DNA of 43,761 bases, taken from the NCBI GenBank assembly GCA_017480445.1, contig JAFVAO010000072.1, positions 1 to 43,761 of the forward strand. The letters are read 5' to 3'. The DNA is from Lachnospiraceae bacterium (GTDB lineage Bacteria; Bacillota; Clostridia; Lachnospirales; Lachnospiraceae). This document shows, in pieces, positions 1-7,668 of the stretch. Made by a program: the position numbers and the translations under genes. Positions within the stretch are counted from its first letter, which is position 1. Every line of letters begins with the position of its first letter. The notes under the pieces were generated by a model. That model was not told the origin of the DNA, did no database searches, and worked only from the letters and a program-made list of their open reading frames with translations.

Positions 1-1
1 G

Positions 2-280
2 GCCGGCACCACTTATCTGGTGCGCGCGGTTCCCTTCATAGCCATCCGGCAGAAGATTGAAAACCGGTTCATCCGCTCCTTTTTGTATTACATCCCCTAC
101 GCCGTGCTGACCGCAATGACGATCCCCGCGATCTTCACCGCAACGGATTTCGTACTGTCCGCCATTGTCGGAATGCTGGTGGCGATTGTGCTGTCCTATC
201 GCGGCAAAGACCTCACCACAGTGGCGCTGTCCGCCTGTGTGGCGGTGTTTATCTGCGAGAGCATCTTATATCTGATGTAA
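2..280 (+). CDS. azlD: AzlD-family branched-chain amino acid exporter subunit, 5' truncated by window edge
   Basis: This is the C-terminal 92 residues of a small hydrophobic protein; the reading frame is open from the first base, so the gene starts outside the window. The visible part begins with a Thr-Tyr-Leu-x-Arg-x-x-Pro-Phe motif, which is the conserved TM1 end of AzlD proteins, followed by three more hydrophobic segments ending in ILYLM. AzlD is the small membrane partner of AzlC, and the pair exports branched-chain amino acids or analogues. AzlC is expected just upstream but is not visible. The GTG at position 20 lies inside the conserved motif and is not the true start. Family assignment is from pattern recognition of a short fragment. 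Confidence 0.75.
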   Translation, partial: AGTTYLVRAVPFIAIRQKIENRFIRSFLYYIPYAVLTAMTIPAIFTATDFVLSAIVGMLVAIVLSYRGKDLTTVALSACVAVFICESILYLM

Positions 281-296
281 AAAATTACATACGCTG

Positions 297-325
297 ACAG
301 GCCGGGGCTGCACGCTCCGGCCTGT
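297..325. terminator. Hairpin between convergent azlD and clpB
   Basis: A perfect 9-bp stem (ACAGGCCGG pairing with CCGGCCTGT) closes an 11-nt loop in the gap between two convergent genes. The position fits a shared terminator, but the T-rich stretch that follows on either strand is broken, so strength is uncertain. Confidence 0.5.
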
Positions 326-379
326 TGCTATATCGTTTCTGTTGTTGTATTATTTCTGCTGTTATATCTCTTATCGGGG

Positions 380-2965
380 TCAGCGCTTCACGCGGGCCGT
401 CAGCTCGTCTCCCGACGCATCGATGAGGATTGTATCCCCGCCCTTCACCTGATCCGACAGGATCAGTTTGGCCGCCAATGTCTCCACATATTTCTGCACA
501 TACCGCTTTAACGGTCTCGCGCCGTACACCGGATCATACGCCTGCTCCACCGCGAGCGCTTCGGCTGCGTCCGTCAGCTCCAAATTCACATCCTTGTCCG
601 CAAGCCTGCGGTTCAGATCCGCGACAATCAGCTTGATGATGCCGCCGATATTGCTCTTGGTCAGCGGTTTGAACAAAATCGTCTCATCCAGACGATTCAA
701 AAACTCGGGGCGGAAATGGGCGCGCAGCTCGTTCATCACTGCTGCCTCCGCATCCGGCCTGATATTGCCGTCCGCGTCAATCCCCTCCAACAGATACGGT
801 GCGCCGATGTTGGAGGTCATGATCAGGATCGTATTCTTGAAGTCCACGGTGCGTCCTTGGGAGTCCGTGATCCGTCCGTCGTCAAGCACCTGCAAAAGCA
901 CGTTGAACACGTCCGGGTGCGCCTTCTCAATCTCATCAAACAGCACAACGCTGTAAGGCTTTCTGCGCACTGCCTCGGTGAGCTGGCCCCCCTCCTCGTA
1001 GCCCACATATCCGGGAGGCGCTCCGATCAGACGGGAGACGGAATATTTCTCCATATACTCACTCATATCGATACGCACCATATTGTTCTCATCATCGAAC
1101 AGCGATGCCGCCAAAGATTTTGCAAGCTCCGTCTTACCGACGCCGGTCGGACCCAGAAACAGGAAGGAACCGATGGGTTTCTCCGGATCCTTGATCCCCG
1201 CCTTGGAGCGGATGATCGCCTCTGTCACCTTCGTGACCGCCTCATCCTGTCCCATCACGCGCTCGTGCAGCTCTTCGTCCAGATGCAGCGTCTTATTGCG
1301 CTCACTCTCGGTCAGTTTGGCTACCGGGATGCCGGTCCAACGGGAAATGATACGCGCAATCTCCTCATCAGAGACCTTCTCATGCACCAGCGTCAACTCC
1401 CCGCCCGCCGTGCGTGCCTCCTCCTGCTCCAGTTGCTTCTTCAGCCCCGGCAGCGTGCCGTAGGACAACTCTGCCGCCTTCTCATAATTTCCTTCCCGCT
1501 GTGCAATCTGGATTTCATTGTTCACGCGGTCGATCTCCTCGCTCAGCTTGCTGAGTTTATCCACGGAAGCCTTCTCATTGTCCCACTGCGCCTTCTTCGC
1601 CGCAAACTGCTCCTTGCACTCGGCCAGCTCTTTCTGCAGCTGCGCCAGCCGCTCCTGACTCAGCTTATCGTCCTCTTTTTTCAGCGCAGTCTCCTCGATC
1701 TCCATCTGCATGCATTTCCGCTGTAATTCGTCCAGCTCTGTGGGCATGCTGTCCAACTCTGTCTTAATCAGCGCGCACGCCTCATCCACCAGATCAATCG
1801 CCTTGTCCGGCAGGAATCTGTCAGAAATGTATCTGTGGGACAGCACCGCGGCGCTGACCAGTGCATTATCCATAATCTTCACGCCATGATATACCTCATA
1901 GCGCTCCTTCAGGCCACGCAGGATCGAAATCGTATCCTCCACGGTGGGTTCATCCACCATGACCGGCTGGAAACGACGCTCCAGTGCCGGATCCTTCTCG
2001 ATATACTGTCTGTACTCATCCAACGTGGTCGCGCCGATGCAGTGCAGCTCCCCGCGCGCCAGCATGGGCTTCAACATGTTGCCGGCATCCAACGCACCGT
2101 CGGTCTTGCCGGCGCCCACGATGGTATGCAGCTCATCGATGAACAGGATGATCTGCCCGTCGCTGGCCTTCACATCCTCCAGCACCGCCTTCAGACGCTC
2201 CTCAAACTCGCCTCTGTACTTGGCGCCAGCCACCAGCGCGCCCATGTCCAGCGCGAAAATCTTCTTATCCTTCAAGCCCTGCGGCACATCACCCCGCACA
2301 ATCCGCTGTGCCAGTCCTTCCACCACGGCCGTCTTGCCGACGCCGGGTTCACCGATCAGCACAGGATTATTCTTCGTCTTACGGGACAAAATACGGATCA
2401 CGTTCCGGATCTCGCTGTCGCGCCCGATGACGGGATCCAGCTTCTGATTTCTCGCCTTCTCCACCAGTTCCTGACCGTACTTCTCCAAAGTATCGTAAGT
2501 TGCCTCCGGATTATCGCTGGTCACACGCTGATTGCCACGCACGGTGGACAACGCCTGCAGGAAACGCTCTCTGGTGATCCCGTATTCCTTGAAAATACGG
2601 GCAATCTCCTGATTCGGCTCCTTGATCATGGCCAAAAACAGATGCTCCACAGAGACATACTCGTCTCCCAACTGTTTCGCCTCCGTCTCCGCGCTGATCA
2701 GCACCTGGTTCAAATGCTGTCCGATGAAGACCTGTCCTCCCTGTACTTTCACACGTTTATTCAGGGCCTGCTGCGCACGGTTCACAAAATGCTCCCTGTC
2801 AATCTCCATCTTCTCGATGAGCTTCAGGATCAAACTGTCCTCCAGCATCAGAAGACTGTACAGCAAGTGCTCCTGCTCAATCTCCTGGTTGCCGTATTCA
2901 TAAGCAAGCTTCTCGCAGTCGTTCACTGCCTGGATCGATTTCTGTGTAAATTTCTGAATGTTCAT
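380..2965 (-). CDS. clpB: ClpB disaggregase (Hsp100 AAA+ ATPase)
   Basis: ClpB threads aggregated proteins through a hexameric pore and returns them to DnaK/DnaJ/GrpE for refolding in the cytoplasm. The protein has 861 residues, normal for ClpB. It shows the N-terminal Clp repeat domain, a first AAA+ module with Walker A GEPGVGKT near residue 205, a long coiled-coil M domain (about 400-520) that separates ClpB from ClpC and ClpX, and a second AAA+ module with Walker A GPTGVGKT near residue 600. The start is the ATG at 2965, 7 nt after the ribosome site GAAGGGGG; an in-frame GTG two codons upstream is too close to that site. The gene is monocistronic and convergent with azlD. No CIRCE or CtsR box is visible upstream. 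Confidence 0.97.
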   Translation of the reverse strand: MNIQKFTQKSIQAVNDCEKLAYEYGNQEIEQEHLLYSLLMLEDSLILKLIEKMEIDREHFVNRAQQALNKRVKVQGGQVFIGQHLNQVLISAETEAKQLGDEYVSVEHLFLAMIKEPNQEIARIFKEYGITRERFLQALSTVRGNQRVTSDNPEATYDTLEKYGQELVEKARNQKLDPVIGRDSEIRNVIRILSRKTKNNPVLIGEPGVGKTAVVEGLAQRIVRGDVPQGLKDKKIFALDMGALVAGAKYRGEFEERLKAVLEDVKASDGQIILFIDELHTIVGAGKTDGALDAGNMLKPMLARGELHCIGATTLDEYRQYIEKDPALERRFQPVMVDEPTVEDTISILRGLKERYEVYHGVKIMDNALVSAAVLSHRYISDRFLPDKAIDLVDEACALIKTELDSMPTELDELQRKCMQMEIEETALKKEDDKLSQERLAQLQKELAECKEQFAAKKAQWDNEKASVDKLSKLSEEIDRVNNEIQIAQREGNYEKAAELSYGTLPGLKKQLEQEEARTAGGELTLVHEKVSDEEIARIISRWTGIPVAKLTESERNKTLHLDEELHERVMGQDEAVTKVTEAIIRSKAGIKDPEKPIGSFLFLGPTGVGKTELAKSLAASLFDDENNMVRIDMSEYMEKYSVSRLIGAPPGYVGYEEGGQLTEAVRRKPYSVVLFDEIEKAHPDVFNVLLQVLDDGRITDSQGRTVDFKNTILIMTSNIGAPYLLEGIDADGNIRPDAEAAVMNELRAHFRPEFLNRLDETILFKPLTKSNIGGIIKLIVADLNRRLADKDVNLELTDAAEALAVEQAYDPVYGARPLKRYVQKYVETLAAKLILSDQVKGGDTILIDASGDELTARVKR

Positions 2966-2980
2966 ACGCACACCCCCTTC

Positions 2981-2995
2981 GTCCGCTCTGCGGAC
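2981..2995 (-). promoter_or_regulatory. Small hairpin abutting the clpB ribosome site
   Basis: A perfect 6-bp inverted repeat (GTCCGC, 3-nt loop, GCGGAC) lies directly upstream of the clpB Shine-Dalgarno sequence in the mRNA leader. It does not itself include the ribosome site. A role in heat-dependent translation is only a possibility. Confidence 0.4.
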
Positions 2996-3029
2996 ACAGC
3001 AATGTCTGCCTGTTATCTGTTCTATTCAT

Positions 3030-3057
3030 ACTATAACACGCAGACACGCAAAATCAA
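3030..3057 (-). promoter_or_regulatory. clpB promoter
   Basis: Read on the minus strand, a -35 TTGATT and a -10 TATAGT are separated by 16 bp, about 65 bp before the clpB start codon. This fits the vegetative sigma factor. No heat-shock repressor operator overlaps it. Confidence 0.6.
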
Positions 3058-3129
3058 TAAAAATTTTATAAAAATTTGGTAAATTTGAAAATCTCCCCAT
3101 TTTAGACAATCTCAATGAACCAAAACAGC

Positions 3130-4014
3130 TCAGCCTTTTCGTTTGCGCGCCTCAGCACGGATATACTCCTGCAGCTCCGCGAGCGCATCCTCGTAAAAAC
3201 GGTGCTTCATATGGGGAAATGCATTGAGCAGACGCCTGCTCCCCCAGTGCTTGCCCTGCGTATATTCCTCCATGCGCCTCGTAAACTCTCTCCGGTACTC
3301 CGCCATGCCGTCCTTTAACTCTGCCATGCCATTCTTTAACTCCGCCTTGCCCAGCGACGCCTGGATCCGGTACTCCGTCAGATTGTTGGAGAGTTCGATG
3401 GTATCTTTGGCAATGTGTTCGCTCATGCGGTCCGACTGGCTGCGCAGCATATCCCGCAGCGTTTCCAGCTGCTTCAACTCCCGGTTCAGTCCGATGACAA
3501 AAGCCACCGTGACACCGGTATCGACGAACAGAACCAGATACAGTGCCGCCAGAATCCACCAACCATATCGAAACGGCAATGCGGCAAAAGAGAGATGCGC
3601 GATCACCGGATGCGCGACTCTGACCGCCACCACCACAGCAAATCCCCAGATCACACTGAACAAGGGACATATGTATCCGTTTAAATTGAACGGACGGTCA
3701 CTGTAATCCCACCATCTCGCGTGAAACGCTTTGTCCAACAGCCACCCCGCGGCCAGCTCAATCAGGGTCGTAAATACCATACCGACCAAAAAGGTGAGCC
3801 AGACAGAAACCATTCCCGTCTCCGGATCCGCCGGCAGCTTTTGCATGATCTCCAGCACAACCACCATCCCGATCCCGTACACCGGACAGACCGGACCGTT
3901 CAAGAACCCGCGGTTGACCACTTTTCCCAAGGTCAGCGCGTGATAAGCCACCTCGATGACCCAGCCGATCCCTGCATAAATCATAAAAAACCACAGCATC
4001 TGATAGAACGTCAT
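3130..4014 (-). CDS. Putative ABC-transporter type IV membrane protein (CmpB-like family)
   Basis: This 294-residue membrane protein starts at the ATG at 4014, behind a good AAGGAG ribosome site; the 20 codons upstream in the open frame are excluded. The first half has about five to six hydrophobic segments with the family's conserved WxxE-x-A-Y start and the GFLNGPVCPVYGIG loop, then a W-D-Y-S-x-x-P-F-N-L-N-G-Y-I-C-P motif before later membrane spans. The last 100 residues are charged and likely coiled-coil and cytoplasmic, with a repeated ELKxGMAELKDGMAEY stretch. The family (PF06541) is named for a putative permease role but its substrate is unknown. A TATAAT at 4063-4068 (minus strand) could be its -10 element; the -35 is poor. 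Confidence 0.8.
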   Translation of the reverse strand: MTFYQMLWFFMIYAGIGWVIEVAYHALTLGKVVNRGFLNGPVCPVYGIGMVVVLEIMQKLPADPETGMVSVWLTFLVGMVFTTLIELAAGWLLDKAFHARWWDYSDRPFNLNGYICPLFSVIWGFAVVVAVRVAHPVIAHLSFAALPFRYGWWILAALYLVLFVDTGVTVAFVIGLNRELKQLETLRDMLRSQSDRMSEHIAKDTIELSNNLTEYRIQASLGKAELKNGMAELKDGMAEYRREFTRRMEEYTQGKHWGSRRLLNAFPHMKHRFYEDALAELQEYIRAEARKRKG

Positions 4015-4085
4015 GAAAACTCCTTCCGGCACATACGCCTTCTGCTGTACTGCAACGGTTTTATTATAGCACACCTTTCCGGCTT

Positions 4086-4700
4086 TTACCAGAAGGGCTG
4101 TATGCGTTCCCGGGGCTCCAACAACTCGCCCGCCTCCTGTGGTCTGTCGCCCTTGGCCACGTACAAAAGCGGCTCTCCGGCCCGCAGTGCCCCCTGCTCC
4201 GACACGGTCACACTGTCAAAGGCCTGGGCATTTTCCACGCTGATCCGGATCTCCGCGCTCGCGCCCTCCTGCTCGATCCCCGCCGGATCAAATTCCAACA
4301 GCAGACTTCCCTTGCGCACATACTCGTGCTCCATCACCCGACAGCGGTAATAGACACTGTACATATCATCGACGCGATCCCCGACCTGCAGCAGAATCTC
4401 TGCGCCGTACTCCGTCTGCAAGAGCATCGCCTGCCCCATGGGATATAATTTCTTGATTCTGCCGGCCGCAGGCGCATACACCTTTCCCTGCTCCGGCAGA
4501 ATGCGCAGCTGCTTTTTGCCGTTCTCTTCCGTGACACTCACGGTTCCGGCCGTCGGCGCCGCGATCTCCCTGCCCTGTAGAATCGTCTTGGTTCTGGGCT
4601 CCCGCTCCGTCTCCTCAATCTGCCACTGCAGACTTCGCCCCAGCCAGAACCCTGCCATTGCGGCCAAAATCCCCACCGCACATACTACAAAAGTATCCAT
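4086..4700 (-). CDS. Membrane-anchored EIIA-Glc-like domain protein lacking both catalytic histidines
   Basis: The 204-residue protein has one N-terminal membrane segment (about residues 3-20), a linker, and a domain from about 70 to 182 that follows the glucose-type PTS EIIA fold: VYAPAAGRI, then GAEILLQVG, then GSLLLEFD, ending in a GEPLLYV strand. In active EIIA-Glc the two key histidines sit in NHA and in ELFVHFG. Here the aligned positions are Gln90 and Gln105, so neither phosphoryl transfer nor the metal/phosphate site can work in the usual way. A structural, ligand-sensing or regulatory role is the likely outcome (inference). No PTS genes are near. The ribosome site AGGAGA lies 8 nt before the start. 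It follows no close partner and is divergent from the cold-shock gene. Confidence 0.75.
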   Translation of the reverse strand: MDTFVVCAVGILAAMAGFWLGRSLQWQIEETEREPRTKTILQGREIAAPTAGTVSVTEENGKKQLRILPEQGKVYAPAAGRIKKLYPMGQAMLLQTEYGAEILLQVGDRVDDMYSVYYRCRVMEHEYVRKGSLLLEFDPAGIEQEGASAEIRISVENAQAFDSVTVSEQGALRAGEPLLYVAKGDRPQEAGELLEPRERIQPFW

Positions 4701-4767
4701 CTTCCGCTCTCCTGCCCGTCTAATGTTATTTCATACATTATTTTTACAAAAGAGCATCAAAATATAC

Positions 4768-4797
4768 TTGACAATTTACCCAAAATGATGCTATACT
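4768..4797 (+). promoter_or_regulatory. Promoter of the cold-shock gene
   Basis: A consensus -35 TTGACA and a -10 TATACT are separated by 18 bp. The predicted start is near 4804, giving an unusually long leader of about 160 nt before the csp start codon. The 10-mer TTACCCAAAA in the spacer (4776-4785) is repeated just before the ribosome site (4941-4950). Confidence 0.8.
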
Positions 4798-4828
4798 TAC
4801 CACGTATTCTAAATGAAAGTCATTGAAC

Positions 4829-4902
4829 TCACATATTTTTGTAAGTCATTGTTACTTTTATTTTCAAGTGAAGAATGATTTACAAAAATATGTGATTTTT
4901 TT
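4829..4902 (+). terminator. Terminator-like 22-bp hairpin inside the csp leader
   Basis: Arms 4829-4850 and 4874-4895 are complementary over 22 positions, with one G-U pair, around a 23-nt loop. They are followed at once by seven T residues (4896-4902), the form of an intrinsic terminator, although the stem is AT-rich. An outer 8-bp pairing (4806-4813 with 4912-4919) could enclose it. It lies between the strong promoter and the cold-shock gene, so it is a candidate attenuator or thermosensor. Confidence 0.65.
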
Positions 4903-4964
4903 GTCCTACGTTTTAGAATTACATTACTGAAAATGGGAATTACCCAAAAAGAAGGAGGTACCAC

Positions 4965-5180
4965 ATGAATAACGGTACAGTAAAATGGTTTAACGCTCAG
5001 AAAGGCTACGGTTTCATCACCAACGATGCAACCGGCGAGGAGGTATTCGTACACTTCTCCGCAATCAACGCTGAGGGCTTCAAGTCCCTTGAGGAAGGTC
5101 AGAAGGTTACTTTTGATACCGAGACAGATCCTCAGAACAGCAGCAAGGTTCGCGCTACCAACGTTACTGTTGTAGCATAA
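4965..5180 (+). CDS. csp: CspA-family cold shock protein
   Basis: This 71-residue protein is a single cold-shock domain, an OB-fold that binds single-stranded RNA and DNA and acts as an RNA chaperone. RNP1 (KGYGFITN, about residues 13-20) and RNP2 (VFVHFSAI, about 27-34) are both intact, and the length is typical. The start follows a strong GAAGGAGG site. It is a single-gene unit with its own promoter, a long structured leader and a clean terminator. Its codon usage is strongly biased (for example AAG, GTT and GCT codons), as expected for a highly expressed gene. Confidence 0.97.
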   Translation: MNNGTVKWFNAQKGYGFITNDATGEEVFVHFSAINAEGFKSLEEGQKVTFDTETDPQNSSKVRATNVTVVA

Positions 5181-5200
5181 TGTCCTGACAACTGAGTACA

Positions 5201-5232
5201 AAAGGCTGACTCCTACCGGGTCAGCCTTTTTT
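5201..5232 (+). terminator. Rho-independent terminator of csp
   Basis: A 10-bp stem (AAAGGCTGAC with GTCAGCCTTT) and a short loop are followed by a T run, 20 nt after the csp stop codon. Confidence 0.9.
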
Positions 5233-5233
5233 C

Positions 5234-5262
5234 TTGACATTTTTTATCAGAAGGAATATGAT
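5234..5262 (+). promoter_or_regulatory. mntP promoter
   Basis: TTGACA and TATGAT are spaced 17 bp and start directly after the csp terminator. The leader is about 65 nt, too short for the yybP-ykoY manganese riboswitch often found before mntP. An 11-bp dyad ATCAATTTGAT (5310-5320) lies just before the ribosome site. Confidence 0.75.
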
Positions 5263-5334
5263 ATCATAACAGTCTTTCCTGCATATTTGGGAACTGCTTT
5301 TTGACCTGCATCAATTTGATTGAGGAGATTATGT

Positions 5335-5916
5335 ATGAGTTTGTTCAGTCTGTTTTTGATCGCTGTCGGCCTCTCCATGGACGCCTTCGCCGTGTCCATC
5401 TGTAAGGGTCTGGCCATCAAAAAATTTTCCCTGATAAAAGCCTGTATCGTCGGTCTCTGGTTTGGCGCCTTTCAGGCGCTGATGCCCCTGATCGGCTTCT
5501 TGTTGGGCAGTCAGTACGAACACTATATCGCTGCGATCGACCATTGGATCGCTTTCGCGCTCCTGTGCATCATCGGGCTCTCCATGCTGCGGGAAGCTTT
5601 CCAGAAAAAGGACGGCGCGGCGGAAAACGCAAACGCTTCTCTGGGCGTGAAGCACATGTTTGCCCTGGCCGTCGCCACAAGCATTGACGCGCTCGCCGTA
5701 GGCATCACCTTCGCATTCCTGCAGGTTGCGATTCTTCCGGCGATCTGCCTGATCGGTATCACAACCTTCGTCCTCTCCGCGATCGGCGTGCGGGTCGGCA
5801 ATGTGTTCGGCACGCGCTATGAGGCCAAGGCGGAACTGGCGGGCGGAATCATCCTGATCCTGATCGGTCTGAAGATCCTGCTGGAGCATCTGGGCATCCT
5901 GCAGCTGCCTTTTTAA
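5335..5916 (+). CDS. mntP: Manganese efflux pump MntP
   Basis: MntP exports Mn2+ across the cytoplasmic membrane and prevents manganese poisoning. The 193-residue protein has six predicted membrane segments in two homologous halves, each with the family's buried acidic motif: [10 protein letters not shown] in TM1 and [10 protein letters not shown] in TM4. The start chosen is the ATG at 5335, 5 nt after GAGGAG; the TTG at 5320 lies upstream of this site. It is a single gene with its own promoter. MntR or riboswitch control cannot be shown from the sequence. Confidence 0.93.
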   Translation: MSLFSLFLIAVGLSMDAFAVSICKGLAIKKFSLIKACIVGLWFGAFQALMPLIGFLLGSQYEHYIAAIDHWIAFALLCIIGLSMLREAFQKKDGAAENANASLGVKHMFALAVATSIDALAVGITFAFLQVAILPAICLIGITTFVLSAIGVRVGNVFGTRYEAKAELAGGIILILIGLKILLEHLGILQLPF

Positions 5917-6147
5917 ACAGCCGCTTCCTTGGGAACTATGAATAGCATCTGATTCCCTTTGACGATACACCTTGTTATATGATACTGAATTTTTCCTGCT
6001 TTGCGCCGTTTTTCAGCTAACTTTCCGTTCTTGTACTACTTTAGCTGCATTTATCGACATAACCGTTCTACCTTGAATGATTCCCCCTGTAGAACAACCC
6101 TTTTAGATGGCTACACTTTACAGAAAGCCGCAACCGAATTGCGTGGT

Positions 6148-6267
6148 GTTCGCATGTTCAGCCGCGGAGGCTTACGCATCGTCGGCACTTAGGCGGGGTA
6201 CTCTCCCGCCTTATGTGCCGCTACGATGCGCATGCAGCAAAAGCGTCCCGCGGGGAAACATGCGAAC
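6148..6267. repeat. 120-nt imperfect palindrome (long structured element)
   Basis: From outside in, the paired blocks are 6148-6158/6257-6267 (11 bp perfect), 6162-6167/6248-6253 (6 bp), 6175-6182/6223-6230 (8 bp), 6183-6188/6215-6220 (6 bp) and 6191-6197/6205-6211 (7 bp), closing a 7-nt loop. About 38 pairs are interrupted by small internal loops. It could be a structured RNA, a palindromic repeat element, or a MITE-like insertion; the sequence alone does not decide. Confidence 0.75.
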
Positions 6268-6279
6268 GACGCGCGATGA

Positions 6280-6371
6280 CTCTTTGCGGGACACGGCACG
6301 CGATGCCCTTCGCGAGACGCGCCCCCCCTACCGCAAAGAGCATCCGTCTCCCCCAAGACGAATGCTCTTTT
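6280..6371 (+). terminator. Overlapping alternative hairpins ending in a terminator-like stem
   Basis: CTCTTTGCGG (6280-6289) pairs perfectly with CCGCAAAGAG (6331-6340). The latter overlaps AAAGAGCAT (6335-6343), which pairs with ATGCTCTTT (6362-6370) to make a stem with a further inner GTCT/AGAC pairing and a short T tail. The two folds exclude each other, the layout of an antiterminator/terminator switch on the plus strand. No plus-strand gene follows. Confidence 0.55.
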
Positions 6372-6401
6372 ACCTTCTCTAAAACTCATCCCATTCTGAA
6401 C

Positions 6402-7544
6402 TCAATCATCCAGTCTGCGCATCTCCGTATAAGCGAGCAACAGAGGTCCCACGCCCTTTGCGTCGTCTTCTACGATCGGCTCTGACATGTAATACTCAAA
6501 TGTACCGTCCCGGCGAGTATTCTTCTCCGGTCCCAAACCAGCCACCAGACAGATACCGCCCAAACTCAAGTGGCCATCCTTCTCCTTCAGATATCTGTCG
6601 CAGATGCCCTGGAATGCTTTCAGGCCATATGCTCTATAGCTCTCCGGCAGGAAACCGAGCCGCACACCCTTCAAGAGGGAGTACGCCATGATCGCGCTGC
6701 CGCTGGTCTCCAGGTAATTGGGCTCCTCACCGCCTCTTGCGGGAAGCTGGTACCACATACCGCTGTCGCTCTGGAATTTCAGCATCGCATCCATCAGCTC
6801 TACGAATACCTTCTGCAGGTTATCGTACTGTGCCTTCCACTCTTCACCAGGCTCGCACTTATCCAGTGTATCCAGAAGCGCCATAGAATACCATCCCAGA
6901 GATCTCAGCCAGAAGTTCTTGGAAAGACCGGTCTCCTTATCCGCCCAGAAAATGGATTTGGAAGAATCATAGCCGTGATAATACAGACCCGTCTTCTCAT
7001 CGCGCATGAATTTCACAACATTGGCAAACTGATCAAAGATATCCTTGTAATGTTCTTTATTGTTAAACTTTGTCTCATACTCCATGTAGAAGGGCTGTCC
7101 CATGTACATACCGTCCAGCCATACCTGATGCGGGTAAATCTTCTTGTGCCAAAAGTTGCCGTCCACGGTACGCGGCTGTGTGCGCACCTGACTGTAGATC
7201 AAGTCAATCGCCTTTCTGTATTTCTCCTTGCCGTTCAGCTCGTACAGCGCAAACAGCGTCTTACCGGCATTGACATCGTCGATATTGTAATTGTCCACGG
7301 AATAACCCATGATCGACCCGTCATCCTGTACACGGTAATCGATAAAGGCATCCGCAAAATCATAGTATTTCTTCTCACCGGTCGCATTGTATATCTCTAA
7401 TAGCGCCAGGATCATGCATCCGTCAATATAATTCCAGCCCGACACCTTCCCGTTTCTCGCCTTCTCAATATTCCAGGCGGGAACTTCCATTGTGCTCTTC
7501 TCGATGAGTTCATCGATATACTTCTCAAAAATTTCCATCTGCAT
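6402..7544 (-). CDS. GH105 unsaturated rhamnogalacturonyl/glucuronyl hydrolase
   Basis: The 380-residue protein resembles YteR/YesR of Bacillus subtilis, which hydrate the 4,5-unsaturated uronic acid at the end of pectin lyase products and release it for hexuronate catabolism. The (alpha/alpha)6-barrel family marks are present: the VWLDGMYMGQPF motif with Asp144 and the NIDD motif with Asp89/Asp90, matching the essential Asp143 and Asp88 region of YteR. There is no signal peptide, so it acts in the cytoplasm on imported oligosaccharides. The start is the ATG at 7544, after GGAGGG; 23 upstream codons are excluded. It sits alone, 23 kb from the uxa genes whose pathway takes its product. Confidence 0.92.
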   Translation of the reverse strand: MQMEIFEKYIDELIEKSTMEVPAWNIEKARNGKVSGWNYIDGCMILALLEIYNATGEKKYYDFADAFIDYRVQDDGSIMGYSVDNYNIDDVNAGKTLFALYELNGKEKYRKAIDLIYSQVRTQPRTVDGNFWHKKIYPHQVWLDGMYMGQPFYMEYETKFNNKEHYKDIFDQFANVVKFMRDEKTGLYYHGYDSSKSIFWADKETGLSKNFWLRSLGWYSMALLDTLDKCEPGEEWKAQYDNLQKVFVELMDAMLKFQSDSGMWYQLPARGGEEPNYLETSGSAIMAYSLLKGVRLGFLPESYRAYGLKAFQGICDRYLKEKDGHLSLGGICLVAGLGPEKNTRRDGTFEYYMSEPIVEDDAKGVGPLLLAYTEMRRLDD

Positions 7545-7578
7545 TGGGGCACCCTCCACTGTTGTCGTATTTTCTTCT

Positions 7579-7607
7579 AGTTTACATGAGTTTGCACAAT
7601 AAGTCAA
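7579..7607 (-). promoter_or_regulatory. Promoter of the GH105 gene
   Basis: On the minus strand, TTGACT and TAAACT are spaced 17 bp. A GAAAATAC 8-mer (7567-7574) lies just downstream and matches half of the palindrome found at the uxa regulator promoter. Confidence 0.6.
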
Positions 7608-7668
7608 CGCCAAATTGCCCTTTTTTTATAGATTTTAACAATGTTTTCCCGCAAAACAGGGGCCCGGT

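Larger units (their letters stand above)
5917..6401. other. 485-bp gene-free region with structured GC-rich half
   Basis: No convincing protein gene lies here; the short open frames on both strands (for example 6107-6382 +) have no ribosome site and trace the palindromic DNA. The first half (to about 6120) is ordinary AT-rich intergenic DNA with a weak promoter-like pair (TTGACG 5959-5964, GATACT 5981-5986, spacer 16). The second half carries the large palindrome and the overlapping hairpins listed separately. Both flanking genes end into it. Confidence 0.7.

Noticed and set aside
1835-3082. 415-codon open frame antisense to clpB, and a similar 471-codon frame at 15665-17080 antisense to the first kinase
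   Set aside because: They mirror well-supported genes, lack ribosome sites and encode low-complexity His/Arg/Leu-rich sequence typical of antisense frames in GC-balanced genes.
2996-3120. CIRCE or CtsR operator before clpB
   Set aside because: Neither the TTAGCACTC-N9-GAGTGCTAA dyad nor the tandem GGTCAAA heptads can be found by eye.
4809-5240. 143-codon frame antisense to csp
   Set aside because: It spans the csp terminator and leader hairpin and overlaps a gene with clear codon bias on the other strand.
5263-5334. yybP-ykoY manganese riboswitch before mntP
   Set aside because: The leader is only about 65 nt and none of the conserved motif blocks is present.
6107-6382. 91-codon + frame and 66-codon - frame over the palindromic island
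   Set aside because: No ribosome site, Arg/Pro/Cys-rich composition dictated by the inverted repeats, and open frames on both strands over the same bases.
7642-7658. TGTTTT-CCCGC-AAAACA inverted repeat as a terminator of the TraX-family gene
   Set aside because: No T tract follows on the minus strand and the stem is weak; it may be chance.
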